The position numbers and the translations under genes are program-made. From contig NZ_LK995470.1 in assembly GCF_900002405.1 (NCBI RefSeq), positions 1 through 64,000 of the forward strand: a stretch of DNA of 64,000 bases, given 5' to 3'. The notes below the pieces were generated by a model. The model did no database searches and had not been told where the DNA came from. It worked only from the letters and a program-made list of their open reading frames with translations. Positions 1 to 7,228 of the stretch are shown here, piece after piece. Numbering within the stretch: the stretch's first letter is position 1; every line of letters begins with the position of its first letter. The DNA comes from Actinomyces succiniciruminis (lineage in GTDB: Bacteria; Actinomycetota; Actinomycetes; Actinomycetales; Actinomycetaceae).

Positions 1-1
1 G

Positions 2-55
2 AGCCTGGTGAACGTGCGCCTCGCCGCCGAGGCGGGGGATGACAGCTCCACGTGA
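2..55 (+). CDS. 3' end of an unidentified gene (partial)
   Basis: One plus-strand frame is open from the window edge to a TGA at 53-55 and would encode SLVNVRLAAEAGDDSST at the C-terminus. Seventeen residues are too few to name a family. A short acidic tail of this kind is seen on many actinobacterial proteins, sensor kinases among them, but that is only a guess. It lies about 130 bp upstream of the HtrA protease gene on the same strand, so the two could be co-transcribed. The reading is weak because high-GC DNA leaves several frames open by chance. Confidence 0.35.
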   Translation, partial: SLVNVRLAAEAGDDSST

Positions 56-186
56 CACAGCCCGGCGCGCTCGCTCGACCCCCCGGTTCACAGGCAAGTC
101 CCAGATGAGTGTCGGTGATGCCCCAGGTCGTGCGTATTAGGTGAGATTCGTTTAGTGAACGGGCCAACGGCCCGAGGAGGAGAGCC

Positions 187-1728
187 ATGAGCACGAACGA
201 GCCCTTTGTCGCATCCGGTGACGCCGCGCAGCCGGCCGGCGATGAAACTCAGCAGCTGTCCGGCGGTGCGAGTTCATACCAGGGTGGTTCCGGCGGCGGC
301 TCGGTCAGCTCGGGTTACGCGAGCAGCGCGGACTACTCCAGCGGCAATGCCGGCGCGGCCAACTCGGGTTATGCAGATGCCGGCTCCTCGCCCTACACCT
401 CCGCGCCGCAGCCGCCCGCCGGCTACAGCTTCGGCCGCCCGTCCGCATCGGCATCCAGCCCCTACGACCGGCCCGCACAGGGCGCCGGCTCCGGGGCCTT
501 CGGCCAGCCCCCCTACCAGCCGCCGACGCCCTCCACCCCCGATTCCGGCCGCCGCGGCCCCGGCTGGGGCGGCGTCATCGTCACGTCCCTGGTCACCGCG
601 CTGCTCGCCTGCGGCGGGACCGTGGCCGCGCTGCACCACTTCGACGACGACGCTCCCACCGCCTCCGTATCCGCGCCCACCGCGATCGCCACGGGCGCCA
701 CTACCCAGACCGTCTCCTCCACCGGTACCGCCCCCGATTGGGAGGCCGTCACGGCAGCGGTCTCCAACTCCGTCGTATCCATCACCGTCGCCCTGAACGA
801 CGGCACCGCGGTGGGATCCGGCGTGATCTACGACGCCGACGGACACATCATCACCAACAACCACGTGGTTTCCGGCGCCAGCCAGATTCAGGTGACGCTC
901 GCCGATGGACGCATTTTCGACGCGGAGCTGACCGGCACCGACCCGACCACCGACCTGGCCGTCATCGAGCTGGTCGACGCCCCGAGTGATCTCACGGTCG
1001 CCCGGTTCGGCAACTCCGACGAGCTGGTCACCGGTGAGGACGTCATGGCGATCGGCAACCCGCTGGGGCTGTCCTCCACGGCCACCACCGGCATCATCTC
1101 CGCCCTGAACCGCCCCGTGGTCACCACCCAGGAGGAAACCGAGGAGCAGTCCGGATCCGCGTTGCCCGGCCAGCTCGGCGGCCTGCTGGGGCAGTCCCAG
1201 ACCACCACGACACAGGTGTACACCAACGCCATCCAGATCGACGCGGCCATCAACCCCGGCAACTCCGGCGGACCGCTGTTCGATGAGACCGGTGCCGTCA
1301 TCGGCATCACCAGCTCGATCGCCAGTCTGTCCAGCTCCGCGGACTCCTCCGCGGGGTCGATCGGCATCGGCTTCGCGATCCCCTCCAACCTGGCGCAGAA
1401 GGTCGCCGACCAACTCATCGAGACCGGCACGGCGACACACGCCTACCTGGGCGTGTCCATCGGCGACGGCGGCGCCACCACCTCCGACGGCGTCACGCGT
1501 GCGGGTGCCGAGGTCGGCTCCGTCGAATCCGGCTCGCCCGCGGATCAGGCCGGCATCAAGCAGGGTGACGTCATCACCGCGATCGACGGCAAGGCCACCA
1601 GCCAGGCGGCCGCCCTGACCGGCTTCGTGCGCCAGTACTCGGCCGGCGACGAGGTGACGCTGACCATCATTCGCGACGGCGAAGAGCTCCAGGTGCCCGT
1701 GACCCTCAAGGAGCGCAAAGACTCCTGA
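187..1728 (+). CDS. htrA: HtrA/DegP-type trypsin-like serine protease with PDZ domain
   Basis: This is a membrane-anchored quality-control protease acting outside the cell membrane, 513 aa. Residues 1-125 are a Gly/Ser/Pro/Tyr-rich disordered cytoplasmic segment, and residues about 129-149 form a single membrane helix. The trypsin-like domain follows with a complete triad: His226 in TNNHVVSG, Asp256 in TTDLAVIEL and Ser360 in NPGNSGGPLFD. A C-terminal PDZ domain (about 415-505) contains the usual GSPADQAGIKQGDVI stretch. The ATG at 187 follows a strong GAGGAGG ribosome site at 175-181. The architecture matches actinobacterial PepD/HtrA proteins, which are often controlled by envelope-stress two-component systems; no such operator is visible here. 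Assignment to the family is secure; the substrate is unknown. Confidence 0.93.
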   Translation: MSTNEPFVASGDAAQPAGDETQQLSGGASSYQGGSGGGSVSSGYASSADYSSGNAGAANSGYADAGSSPYTSAPQPPAGYSFGRPSASASSPYDRPAQGAGSGAFGQPPYQPPTPSTPDSGRRGPGWGGVIVTSLVTALLACGGTVAALHHFDDDAPTASVSAPTAIATGATTQTVSSTGTAPDWEAVTAAVSNSVVSITVALNDGTAVGSGVIYDADGHIITNNHVVSGASQIQVTLADGRIFDAELTGTDPTTDLAVIELVDAPSDLTVARFGNSDELVTGEDVMAIGNPLGLSSTATTGIISALNRPVVTTQEETEEQSGSALPGQLGGLLGQSQTTTTQVYTNAIQIDAAINPGNSGGPLFDETGAVIGITSSIASLSSSADSSAGSIGIGFAIPSNLAQKVADQLIETGTATHAYLGVSIGDGGATTSDGVTRAGAEVGSVESGSPADQAGIKQGDVITAIDGKATSQAAALTGFVRQYSAGDEVTLTIIRDGEELQVPVTLKERKDS

Positions 1729-1805
1729 CCGCGTGGGCCCCTGTGCCCGCTGGCCATCCTCTCCTTCTTTGCCGAGGTCGGTTGAAGTAACCGCCGAGGT
1801 CGGTA

Positions 1806-1836
1806 GATATGGGGTTCTTCAGGTTTGGGGGTGTGG
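1806..1836 (-). repeat. CACACCC...GAAGARCCC element, copy A
   Basis: On the minus strand this reads ACCACACCCCCAAACC followed by TGAAGAACCCCATAT. The same sequence with a few changes occurs at 2947-2975 and 3161-3191 on the plus strand, with a more degraded copy near 2615-2655. Copy A lies next to two copies of GCCGAGGTCGGT. The copies flank or interrupt the symmetric arrays of this region, as if they were boundaries of the repeat modules. No function is known to me. Confidence 0.6.
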
Positions 1837-2172
1837 TCGGTGGGGGTAGGTGCTGCCGGCTGGGGGGGCGGAGGGCTGAGTCTCATCGTTGATGGCTGGG
1901 CCAGTAGCGTTTGGGGGGTGCGTGCGCAGTGGTTGGTGGGAGGCGCGTCGCTATCGCTGGTCTCCCCGGGGGGCGCGTCTGCTACGCCAGTTCGCTGTTG
2001 GGTACGCCGGTTAAGGGGCCTGCTGCATGGCCCGGAGGTCTTCAGCAGGCGTCTAAGTAGCGTCGTACACGACTTCAGCGCCTGGCGCGGGCCCGTGCCG
2101 CTAACCGCAGGCAAGTCGGGGTGCCGAGTGCGCCCCTGGGAGCAGACCCACGCCGGCGGCAGCGGGCTGGTC

Positions 2173-2183
2173 GGGGGGGGGGG
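2173..2183 (+). repeat. Homopolymer run of 11 G
   Basis: Eleven consecutive G residues lie within an already G-rich intergenic stretch. Such runs are prone to slipped-strand length change and to sequencing error. It is not near a convincing start codon or promoter, so a phase-variation role is not supported. Confidence 0.7.
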
Positions 2184-2256
2184 CCGGGGCGGGCGGGCTG
2201 GGCTGTCGAGCGTGTTTTCCCGGGTGGGATCTGGCGCGTAGGCCGGCGCGGGCCCT

Positions 2257-2411
2257 GACGGTTCGTACCTGTGGTTGACGGTTCGGCACTTAGCGCCGAC
2301 GATTCGTACCCTCTCGTGACGGTTCGGCACCTAGAGGTACGTACCGTCCCATAAGAGTACGAATCGTTGATCAGAAGGTACGTACCGTCGCCGGAAGTGT
2401 CGAATCGTCGA
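2257..2411. repeat. Mirror-symmetric array of eight ~14-bp sites with 20-bp period
   Basis: Four forward copies of GACGRTTCGKNCC begin at 2257, 2277, 2298 and 2318. They are followed by four reverse-complement copies (GGTACGTACCGTC or GAGTACGAATCGT type) whose CGTC/CGTT ends fall at 2348, 2368, 2389 and 2409. Spacing is 20-21 bp throughout, close to two helical turns, and the whole is symmetric about position 2333. The two central copies can pair across a TAGA loop. Forward and reverse copies could bind a protein on one DNA face or fold as a long hairpin in RNA. It is not CRISPR: sites and gaps are too short and the orientation inverts at the centre. Confidence 0.75.
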
Positions 2412-2675
2412 CCCGAGAGGGGTCGCCCCGTCAGGCGAGCACTCGAGTCCTCCCGCCCGAACCGCCATATTCCAGAGGGAGACGTCGGGGTTCGCCGCAT
2501 CCGCCGGGACCTGTCGTAGCCTGCCCAGGCTCGCGGCGACCAATTGCACCCGCCCTACCTATCGTGCCCGCCAGAACGCTCCCGCCGGACGTCCGTAACG
2601 ACCGCCGCCAGCTGTACACCACCACACCCGCGGACCCGAGGAGCCCGCGATCCCTGGCCGGCTGTGCTTCGTGAA

Positions 2676-2760
2676 ACGGCCGTTATGTCGTTTTACGACC
2701 TTGGGGTGCGATTCACGACCACCCCGGGGTCGTAAACCACACCCCAAGGTCGGAAACCAG
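2676..2760. repeat. Mirror-symmetric ACGACC array (imperfect inverted repeat)
   Basis: ACGACC occurs at 2695 and 2715 and its complement GGTCGT/GGTCGG at 2728 and 2748, each pair exactly 20 bp apart, with a weaker ACGGCC at 2676. The centre is CCCCGGGG at 2721-2728. Arms of about 31 bp match imperfectly: the left arm carries TTTACGACCTTGGGGTG and the right arm its complement with one change. It has the same design as the array at 2257-2411 but a different site sequence. Confidence 0.7.
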
Positions 2761-2946
2761 CGTTTCGCGCTTGAGCTTGAGGGTGCGGTAGCTCGGAACA
2801 ACGATGCGGAGGCCTCGCTCGGGCGCGGGAGGGCAGCGCCGCTGACCGCCCATATTCTCAGGTCCAGGACAAGCCATCCTCGGGCGCAGGAAGGTAGCGC
2901 TAGAGCGCGGGAGAGGCCGTCCTCGGACCGGCCAGAACACACCACC

Positions 2947-2975
2947 AGCCACACCCCCAAACACGAAGAGCCCCG
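2947..2975 (+). repeat. CACACCC...GAAGAGCCC element, copy B
   Basis: It reads GCCACACCCCCAAACACGAA then GAGCCCC and runs straight into the hairpin at 2972-3004. It matches copy A (minus strand, 1806-1836) and copy C (3161-3191). Confidence 0.6.
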
Positions 2976-3004
2976 AAACCCTCCCGGATGTGGAGGGTTT
3001 CGGG
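2972..3004 (+). repeat. Perfect 13-bp stem-loop
   Basis: CCCGAAACCCTCC at 2972-2984 and its exact complement at 2992-3004 enclose a 7-base loop. The stem is strong enough for an intrinsic terminator, but no T run follows and no gene clearly ends here, so it more probably belongs to the repeat system. The only ATG upstream of the AAA ATPase in its frame (2990) lies within the loop. Confidence 0.65.
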
Positions 3005-4477
3005 CGGAAAAGGTCGTATTCGACGAGCGCGGGGTGCTCGAGTACGACCTCGCGAGCCCCAAGACGTCCTCGCGAGCCTCAGAACGATCCGGTCCGGCCG
3101 GGCGAACACGACCTCCTACGCCCGAACGCGACCCCGGCGGGTCGAGTACGACCTCCCCGCACCACACCCTCAAACCGGAAGAGCCCGATATGGCGAGCTG
3201 AGGCGCTCGCGGAGCGGCGCACCGGCGCCCTTGATAAACTTATCAACGCGAGGACTCCTCTCGATTCGCCGTTCAGCCCGGGTTCAGGCACGGTCCCCGA
3301 GGTGTGGGCCGGACGAGCCGATCAGCTCAGCGACTGGCGGGACGTGCTGCGACCGCGACGCCTGGCCGGCATCCACGAGCGGGGCCGTACGATCCTCGGA
3401 GAGGCGGGCTCGGGCAAGTCCTCACTGGTGCGGCGGATCGCGCGTGACGCCACCGACGTCGGTGACTGGGTGACTCCGCAGCTGCGCATCCCTTCCGGAA
3501 CCGACCCCATCAAGCGGCTCGCCGTGGCCCTGCTCGATCTGGCGTCGGCAGCGGGGCTGGCGACGGCCCGTGAGCAGCACATATCAGAACTCCTGCGGCG
3601 GGTAGAGGCCGTGGCCATCTCCGGCGTCTCGCCGTCCGTGCGTGCGCAGGAGGGGCCGGGGCCGTACACCGTGTTGACCGACTTGCTGATCGAGATCGGA
3701 CGCGCAGCCATTCAGCGCCGAGACGTCATGGTGCTAATCCACATCGACGAAGTACAGAACATCACCGATGAGAGCAGCCGCTCGCAACTGCTGACCGCAC
3801 TGGGTGACGCCCTCGCGCACGAGGAGACCATTGCCGTCCCCGGCGGCATGCAGGTGGATCGCGGCCTTCCGATCACCGTGTACTTGACCGGATTACCCGA
3901 GTTCGCAGATACGGCGGGTGCCCGTACAGGAGCAACCTTCGCGCGCCGTTTCCGCACCATCACCCTCGATGCCATAGACGATGGTGCCCTCATGACCGCG
4001 CTCCAGCCCTTTGTCACGGAGGGCTGGCCAATCGCCAACGACGGCGGCGATGCGGATCGAGTGTTAATGGAACCCGCGGCGCAGCGCGCCATCGTGGAGC
4101 TTTCTTGTGGAGAGCCGTTCCTTTTCCAGCTCGCGGGGGAGCGCGCCTGGTATGCCGGTACCGGCAATCTCATCACTGCTGCGCAGGTGCGAACCGGGTG
4201 GCGTGACGCCGCCCCAGAGGCCGAAGCGCACGTTCAGCGCATCCTGGATCGACTCCCCGGGCGCGAACGGCAGTTCCTCGAGACCATGGCTGGTTTGGAG
4301 CCCGAGGAGCGCACTCTGACCAATATCGCCCGGGCCGCCGGCTATGCGAAGGGGACCGACGCCGGACCTACGGCGCAGCGCTTGGACCTCACCCGACGCA
4401 TTATCCGCCGCACCAGGCCCTACAGCTTCCGCCATCGCGCCATCGAGGCCTACCTCACCTCCGACTGGCCCTGGTAG
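2990..4477 (+). CDS. Stand-alone AAA ATPase with C-terminal winged-helix-like region; start unresolved
   Basis: From about 3260 the frame encodes a typical AAA protein of the type beginning (N/S)PFxPGxGxxPxxxAGR, here SPFSPGSGTVPEVWAGR. Walker A is GEAGSGKSSL (near 3400), Walker B is VLIHIDEVQ (near 3735), a sensor strand is TVYLTGLPEF and an arginine-rich element is FARRFRTITL. The C-terminal 90 residues look like a winged helix. ATP binding and hydrolysis follow from the motifs; the client is unknown. The start is odd: between the ATG at 2990, inside the repeat hairpin, and the GTG at 3302, which would cut off the conserved N-terminal motif, no ATG, GTG or TTG lies in frame. The true start may be non-standard near 3231-3263, or the 5' end may have been displaced by repeats. 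The 3' end overlaps the convergent TetR gene by 23 bp. Confidence 0.7.
   Translation: MEGFGRKRSYSTSAGCSSTTSRAPRRPREPQNDPVRPGEHDLLRPNATPAGRVRPPRTTPSNRKSPIWRAEALAERRTGALDKLINARTPLDSPFSPGSGTVPEVWAGRADQLSDWRDVLRPRRLAGIHERGRTILGEAGSGKSSLVRRIARDATDVGDWVTPQLRIPSGTDPIKRLAVALLDLASAAGLATAREQHISELLRRVEAVAISGVSPSVRAQEGPGPYTVLTDLLIEIGRAAIQRRDVMVLIHIDEVQNITDESSRSQLLTALGDALAHEETIAVPGGMQVDRGLPITVYLTGLPEFADTAGARTGATFARRFRTITLDAIDDGALMTALQPFVTEGWPIANDGGDADRVLMEPAAQRAIVELSCGEPFLFQLAGERAWYAGTGNLITAAQVRTGWRDAAPEAEAHVQRILDRLPGRERQFLETMAGLEPEERTLTNIARAAGYAKGTDAGPTAQRLDLTRRIIRRTRPYSFRHRAIEAYLTSDWPW
3011..3154. repeat. ACGACC array with exact 20-bp spacing
   Basis: One reverse site, GGTCGT at 3012-3017, is followed by six forward sites starting at 3044, 3064, 3084, 3108, 3128 and 3148 (ACGACC, ACGTCC, ACGATCC, ACGACC, GCGACC, ACGACC). 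Steps are 20, 20, 24, 20 and 20 bp. The first and last sites share the extended form CGAGTACGACCTC. The site core is the same as in the array at 2676-2760. Confidence 0.7.
3161..3191 (+). repeat. CACACCC...GAAGAGCCC element, copy C
   Basis: It reads ACCACACCCTCAAACCGGAA then GAGCCCGATAT, the best match to copy A, including the terminal ATAT. It closes the repeat region 40 bp before the palindrome in front of the AAA ATPase. Confidence 0.6.
3231..3246. promoter_or_regulatory. Operator-like palindrome TTGATAAACTTATCAA
   Basis: This 16-bp near-perfect dyad (seven of eight pairs) is markedly AT-rich in GC-rich surroundings and lies immediately upstream of, or at the very start of, the AAA ATPase coding region. 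Its form is typical of a repressor-binding site. The nearest regulator gene in the window is the TetR gene at 4455-5087, but no link can be shown. It could also be chance within the coding sequence (it would read LDKLIN). Confidence 0.45.
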
Positions 4478-5087
4478 TCCCGGGGCTATGCGGCGTCAAC
4501 GCCGAGCGCAGCGCGGGTGCCAGCTGCGCCACGACGTCGTCGGCCGACAGCGAGGCGACCGGTTCGAGCCGCAGCAGGTAGCGGGTCAGGAACAGGCCGG
4601 AGAAGATCGTTGCCGCCGTGGCCGCTCGCCGTTCGGCGTCCGAGCCGCCGATGTGCTCGGTCAGGCGCCCGACCATCTCCGTGTGCAGATATTCCCGCAA
4701 CACCCGCAGCGCGGCCTCGGAAGTGAGGGCATCGGCGAACAGGCGGGCGAGCCCATCGCGGTAGCCGGGGCGGTCCCATGCGGACAGCGCCGAGCGCAGC
4801 AGCGCTGGCGCCAGGTGCTCCGGCGCGACCTTGGCGGAAACAATGTCGAAACCCCGCGCCGGGCTCAGCGCCAGCTCCGCGACCGCACGGAAAAGTCCCT
4901 CCTTGGAACCGAAGTAGTAGGTGATCAGGGAGTGGTCCACGTCGGCCTGCGCCGCAATTGACCGCAGCGACGTGCCGGCGTAGCCGTCCTGTTCGAAACG
5001 CTTCCGAGCAGCGGCCAGGATTCGTTCGCGGGTGTTCGAGGGACCAGAGGGGCGCCCGCGCCGTTTATTCACCACAGTAGAAATCAT
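4455..5087 (-). CDS. TetR/AcrR-family transcriptional regulator
   Basis: This is a 210-aa DNA-binding repressor. The N-terminal HTH lies at about residues 16-62 with the classic TetR helix pattern (RERILAAARKRFEQDGYAGT and SLRSIAAQADVDHSLITYYF). The C-terminal ligand domain contains a YLLRLEP segment. It is divergent from the ABC exporter genes with only 27 bp between the two start codons, so its operator must overlap the exporter promoter. By analogy with many such pairs it probably represses the exporter until a ligand binds; this is inference. The C-terminal 15 residues are basic and disordered. Confidence 0.88.
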   Translation of the reverse strand: MISTVVNKRRGRPSGPSNTRERILAAARKRFEQDGYAGTSLRSIAAQADVDHSLITYYFGSKEGLFRAVAELALSPARGFDIVSAKVAPEHLAPALLRSALSAWDRPGYRDGLARLFADALTSEAALRVLREYLHTEMVGRLTEHIGGSDAERRAATAATIFSGLFLTRYLLRLEPVASLSADDVVAQLAPALRSALTPHSPGTTRASRR

Positions 5088-5114
5088 GGTGGGCGCAGAC
5101 GTTTCCTGGCAAGC

Positions 5115-6101
5115 ATGAGCCCCTCGAAAACCCTCGCCGTCAGCCCCTCGGAAGCCTCCGCCATCAGCTTCCGCGAACTGCGCATGGAGTTCCGACGCCG
5201 CCGATCCCGGCCCCTGGTCGCGCTCGACTCGCTCACCCTCGACGTGGCCCCCGGCCAGGTCTTCGGCCTGCTGGGGCCCAACGGCTCCGGGAAGACCACC
5301 TCGGTGAATCTGCTATGCGGACTGCTACGGCCCACCGGCGGCACGGTACTGGTGGAGGGCATCGACGTGCGTGACGACGTCACCGCGGTGCGGGCGCGTC
5401 TGGGTGTTGTCCCTCAGGAAACCGCCCTGTACAACGACCTGAGCGCCGATGAGAATCTTTCCTTCCACGCGCGCCTGTACGGCGTCGCCCGCGCGCAGCG
5501 CCGCACCCGCATCAACGAGGTACTCGAGCTTGTCGGGCTGGAGGAGCGTCGCGGTGACCGCGTGGGCACCTATTCCGGGGGTATGCAACGCCGGCTCGCC
5601 CTGGCTCGGGCACTGCTGGCCCAGCCGAGCGTCGTCGTCCTTGACGAGCCCACGCTGGGAGTGGACGTGCAGTCCCGCGCCGCCCTGTGGGAACGAGTGC
5701 GACGCATCGCCTCCGACGGAGGCACCGTACTGCTGACCACGAACTACATGGAGGAGGCACAGGCGCTGGCGGACAACCTCGCCATCCTCGACCACGGTGC
5801 GCTGATCGCCACCGGCACCCCGGACCAACTGCGCGGGCGCCTCGGCAAGACCTTCATCGACGTGCGCTGCAGCCGCCCCGATCCCGGACTCGAGCATCTG
5901 GCCGGCGTCACGGGAGTCTCCTGGCACGACGGCGTCGCCGCGGTGGCCGCGGACGACTCACCCGCCACCACCCGCGCCATCCTCGACTGGTTCGCCGAGC
6001 ACGATCCCGGGGCCGCCCTGGTGGGGGTGCGCCGCCCCGACCTCAATGACGTGTTCCTGGACCTGACCGGCAAGGCACTGCGCGACGGGGGAGAGTCATG
6101 A
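5115..6101 (+). CDS. ABC transporter ATP-binding protein (DrrA/ABC-2 exporter type)
   Basis: This is the ATPase subunit (328 aa) of an ABC-2 exporter. Walker A is GPNGSGKTT (about residues 54-62), the Q-loop VVPQET, the signature YSGGMQRR, Walker B VVVLDEPTLGVD, and the H-loop appears as TTNYMEEA, with Asn in place of the usual switch His. The C-terminal region resembles the DrrA tail. The ATG at 5115 is the first start after the divergent regulator. The gene overlaps the next permease by ATGA (6098-6101), which indicates translational coupling. The substrate cannot be read from sequence; related systems export drugs, lipids or peptides. Confidence 0.9.
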   Translation: MSPSKTLAVSPSEASAISFRELRMEFRRRRSRPLVALDSLTLDVAPGQVFGLLGPNGSGKTTSVNLLCGLLRPTGGTVLVEGIDVRDDVTAVRARLGVVPQETALYNDLSADENLSFHARLYGVARAQRRTRINEVLELVGLEERRGDRVGTYSGGMQRRLALARALLAQPSVVVLDEPTLGVDVQSRAALWERVRRIASDGGTVLLTTNYMEEAQALADNLAILDHGALIATGTPDQLRGRLGKTFIDVRCSRPDPGLEHLAGVTGVSWHDGVAAVAADDSPATTRAILDWFAEHDPGAALVGVRRPDLNDVFLDLTGKALRDGGES

Positions 6102-7228
6102 CCGGCGCCCGGGCCGCCGTTGCCATCGCGGTTAAGGACTGGACCAGGTTTGTACGTCAACCCTTCCTCATGGTCATCAGCGTGGTCATCCCGCTGGTGT
6201 TCATCTTCTTCTACTCGCTGGTAATCCCCGTATCCAACAACAACCCGATCATGATCGCCGACCTGGACGGCGGTCCCGTCGCAGAGCGCCTGAACGAGGC
6301 CGTGCGCACCATCCACTCCGACGAGGGCCCCTACTACGACGTGCGCACAACCGACCCCGAAACCGCGCTGAAGGCCTTCGATGACACAGAGGCGCTCGCC
6401 GTCGTCATCATTCCGGACGGGTTCTCCCAGGCCGTCGCCGCCGGGGACGCCCGGGTGGAGCTGCGGCTGAACAACCTCAACTCCGACTACTCCAAGAACC
6501 TGCGTCTGCGCCTGGACGCGGCGGTAGGCGCGCTCAATGAGGAACTGGCCGGCCCGGTGGTGGAGGTGGAGGAGACCCGCTGGCTGCTCACCGACCCCAC
6601 CATGCTCGGCTACATCTCCACCAGCCTGCTCCTGTTCGGCTGCCTGTACGCCGCCATGGTCAACACCGGCCTGCAGATCGCCGCGGAGTGGAACGATCGT
6701 ACCGTCAAGCACCTGCTGCTGGCGCCGCTCGGACGTGGCGCGCTCGTGGCGGGCAAGGTGATTGCGGGGCTGGGGCAGTCGCTGGCATCGGTGGCTCTGG
6801 TGCTGCTGGTGCTCGTGGTCGGCTTCGACTTCCAACCCAGCGGCAGCCTGCTGGCCATGGCGGGCATCGTCGGGGTGGTGCTGCTCATGGGAGCAGGCAT
6901 CGGCATGGTGGTCGGAGTCGCTTCGAAGAAGACCTTGGCGACGGCGTCGGGCCTGATCACTGCGGCGGTGGCCCTCTTCCTGGTGTCAGGGAACGAGGAG
7001 TCCATGCGCGGGCTCGCCTGGGGACAGCCGATCACCGCGCTGTGGCAGCTGTCCCGGACACTGCCCACCACCTACGCCTTCATGAGTGCCCGCTCCATCT
7101 TCCTCACCGGCGACACCTCGGATCTGGCCCGCAACCTCGCCATCGTGCTGATTTCAACGGCGGCGATTCTGGGCCTGGCCGGATGGCTGCTGCGCCGCGC
7201 CTACACCCACCTGACCGGAGGACAGTGA
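6098..7228 (+). CDS. ABC-2 type permease, first subunit
   Basis: This is a 376-aa membrane subunit. One helix is near residues 22-44 (FLMVISVVIPLVFIFFYSLV), followed by an extracytoplasmic domain of about 150 residues and then five or six helices from about residue 170 onward, the YhgE/Pip-like ABC-2 layout. It starts by ATGA overlap with the ATPase gene and ends in a GTGA overlap with the next permease gene. Together the two permeases form the membrane channel of a heterodimeric exporter. Confidence 0.88.
   Translation: MTGARAAVAIAVKDWTRFVRQPFLMVISVVIPLVFIFFYSLVIPVSNNNPIMIADLDGGPVAERLNEAVRTIHSDEGPYYDVRTTDPETALKAFDDTEALAVVIIPDGFSQAVAAGDARVELRLNNLNSDYSKNLRLRLDAAVGALNEELAGPVVEVEETRWLLTDPTMLGYISTSLLLFGCLYAAMVNTGLQIAAEWNDRTVKHLLLAPLGRGALVAGKVIAGLGQSLASVALVLLVLVVGFDFQPSGSLLAMAGIVGVVLLMGAGIGMVVGVASKKTLATASGLITAAVALFLVSGNEESMRGLAWGQPITALWQLSRTLPTTYAFMSARSIFLTGDTSDLARNLAIVLISTAAILGLAGWLLRRAYTHLTGGQ

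Larger units (their letters stand above)
1729..2989. other. Long intergenic stretch filled with short repeats
   Basis: About 1.26 kb separate htrA from the next convincing gene. Many overlapping frames are open on both strands, but none gives a recognisable or codon-consistent protein, so I treat them as chance frames. The stretch contains the 12-mer GCCGAGGTCGGT twice near 1770-1805, an 11-base G run at 2173-2183, the eight-site symmetric array at 2257-2411, a second array at 2676-2760, an imperfect direct repeat (about 2811-2838 and 2872-2899, CTCGGGCGC core) and degenerate copies of a CACACCC...GAAGAGCCC element. No tRNA, rRNA or known riboswitch is recognised. Confidence 0.6.

Noticed and set aside
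1545-2330. Minus-strand 261-aa reading frame overlapping the htrA end
   Set aside because: Pro/Arg-rich chance frame running through repeats, with no recognisable domain and overlapping a secure gene.
2257-3154. CRISPR array
   Set aside because: Sites are only 6-14 bp and the intervals 6-10 bp, orientation flips at the centre, and no cas gene is in the window.
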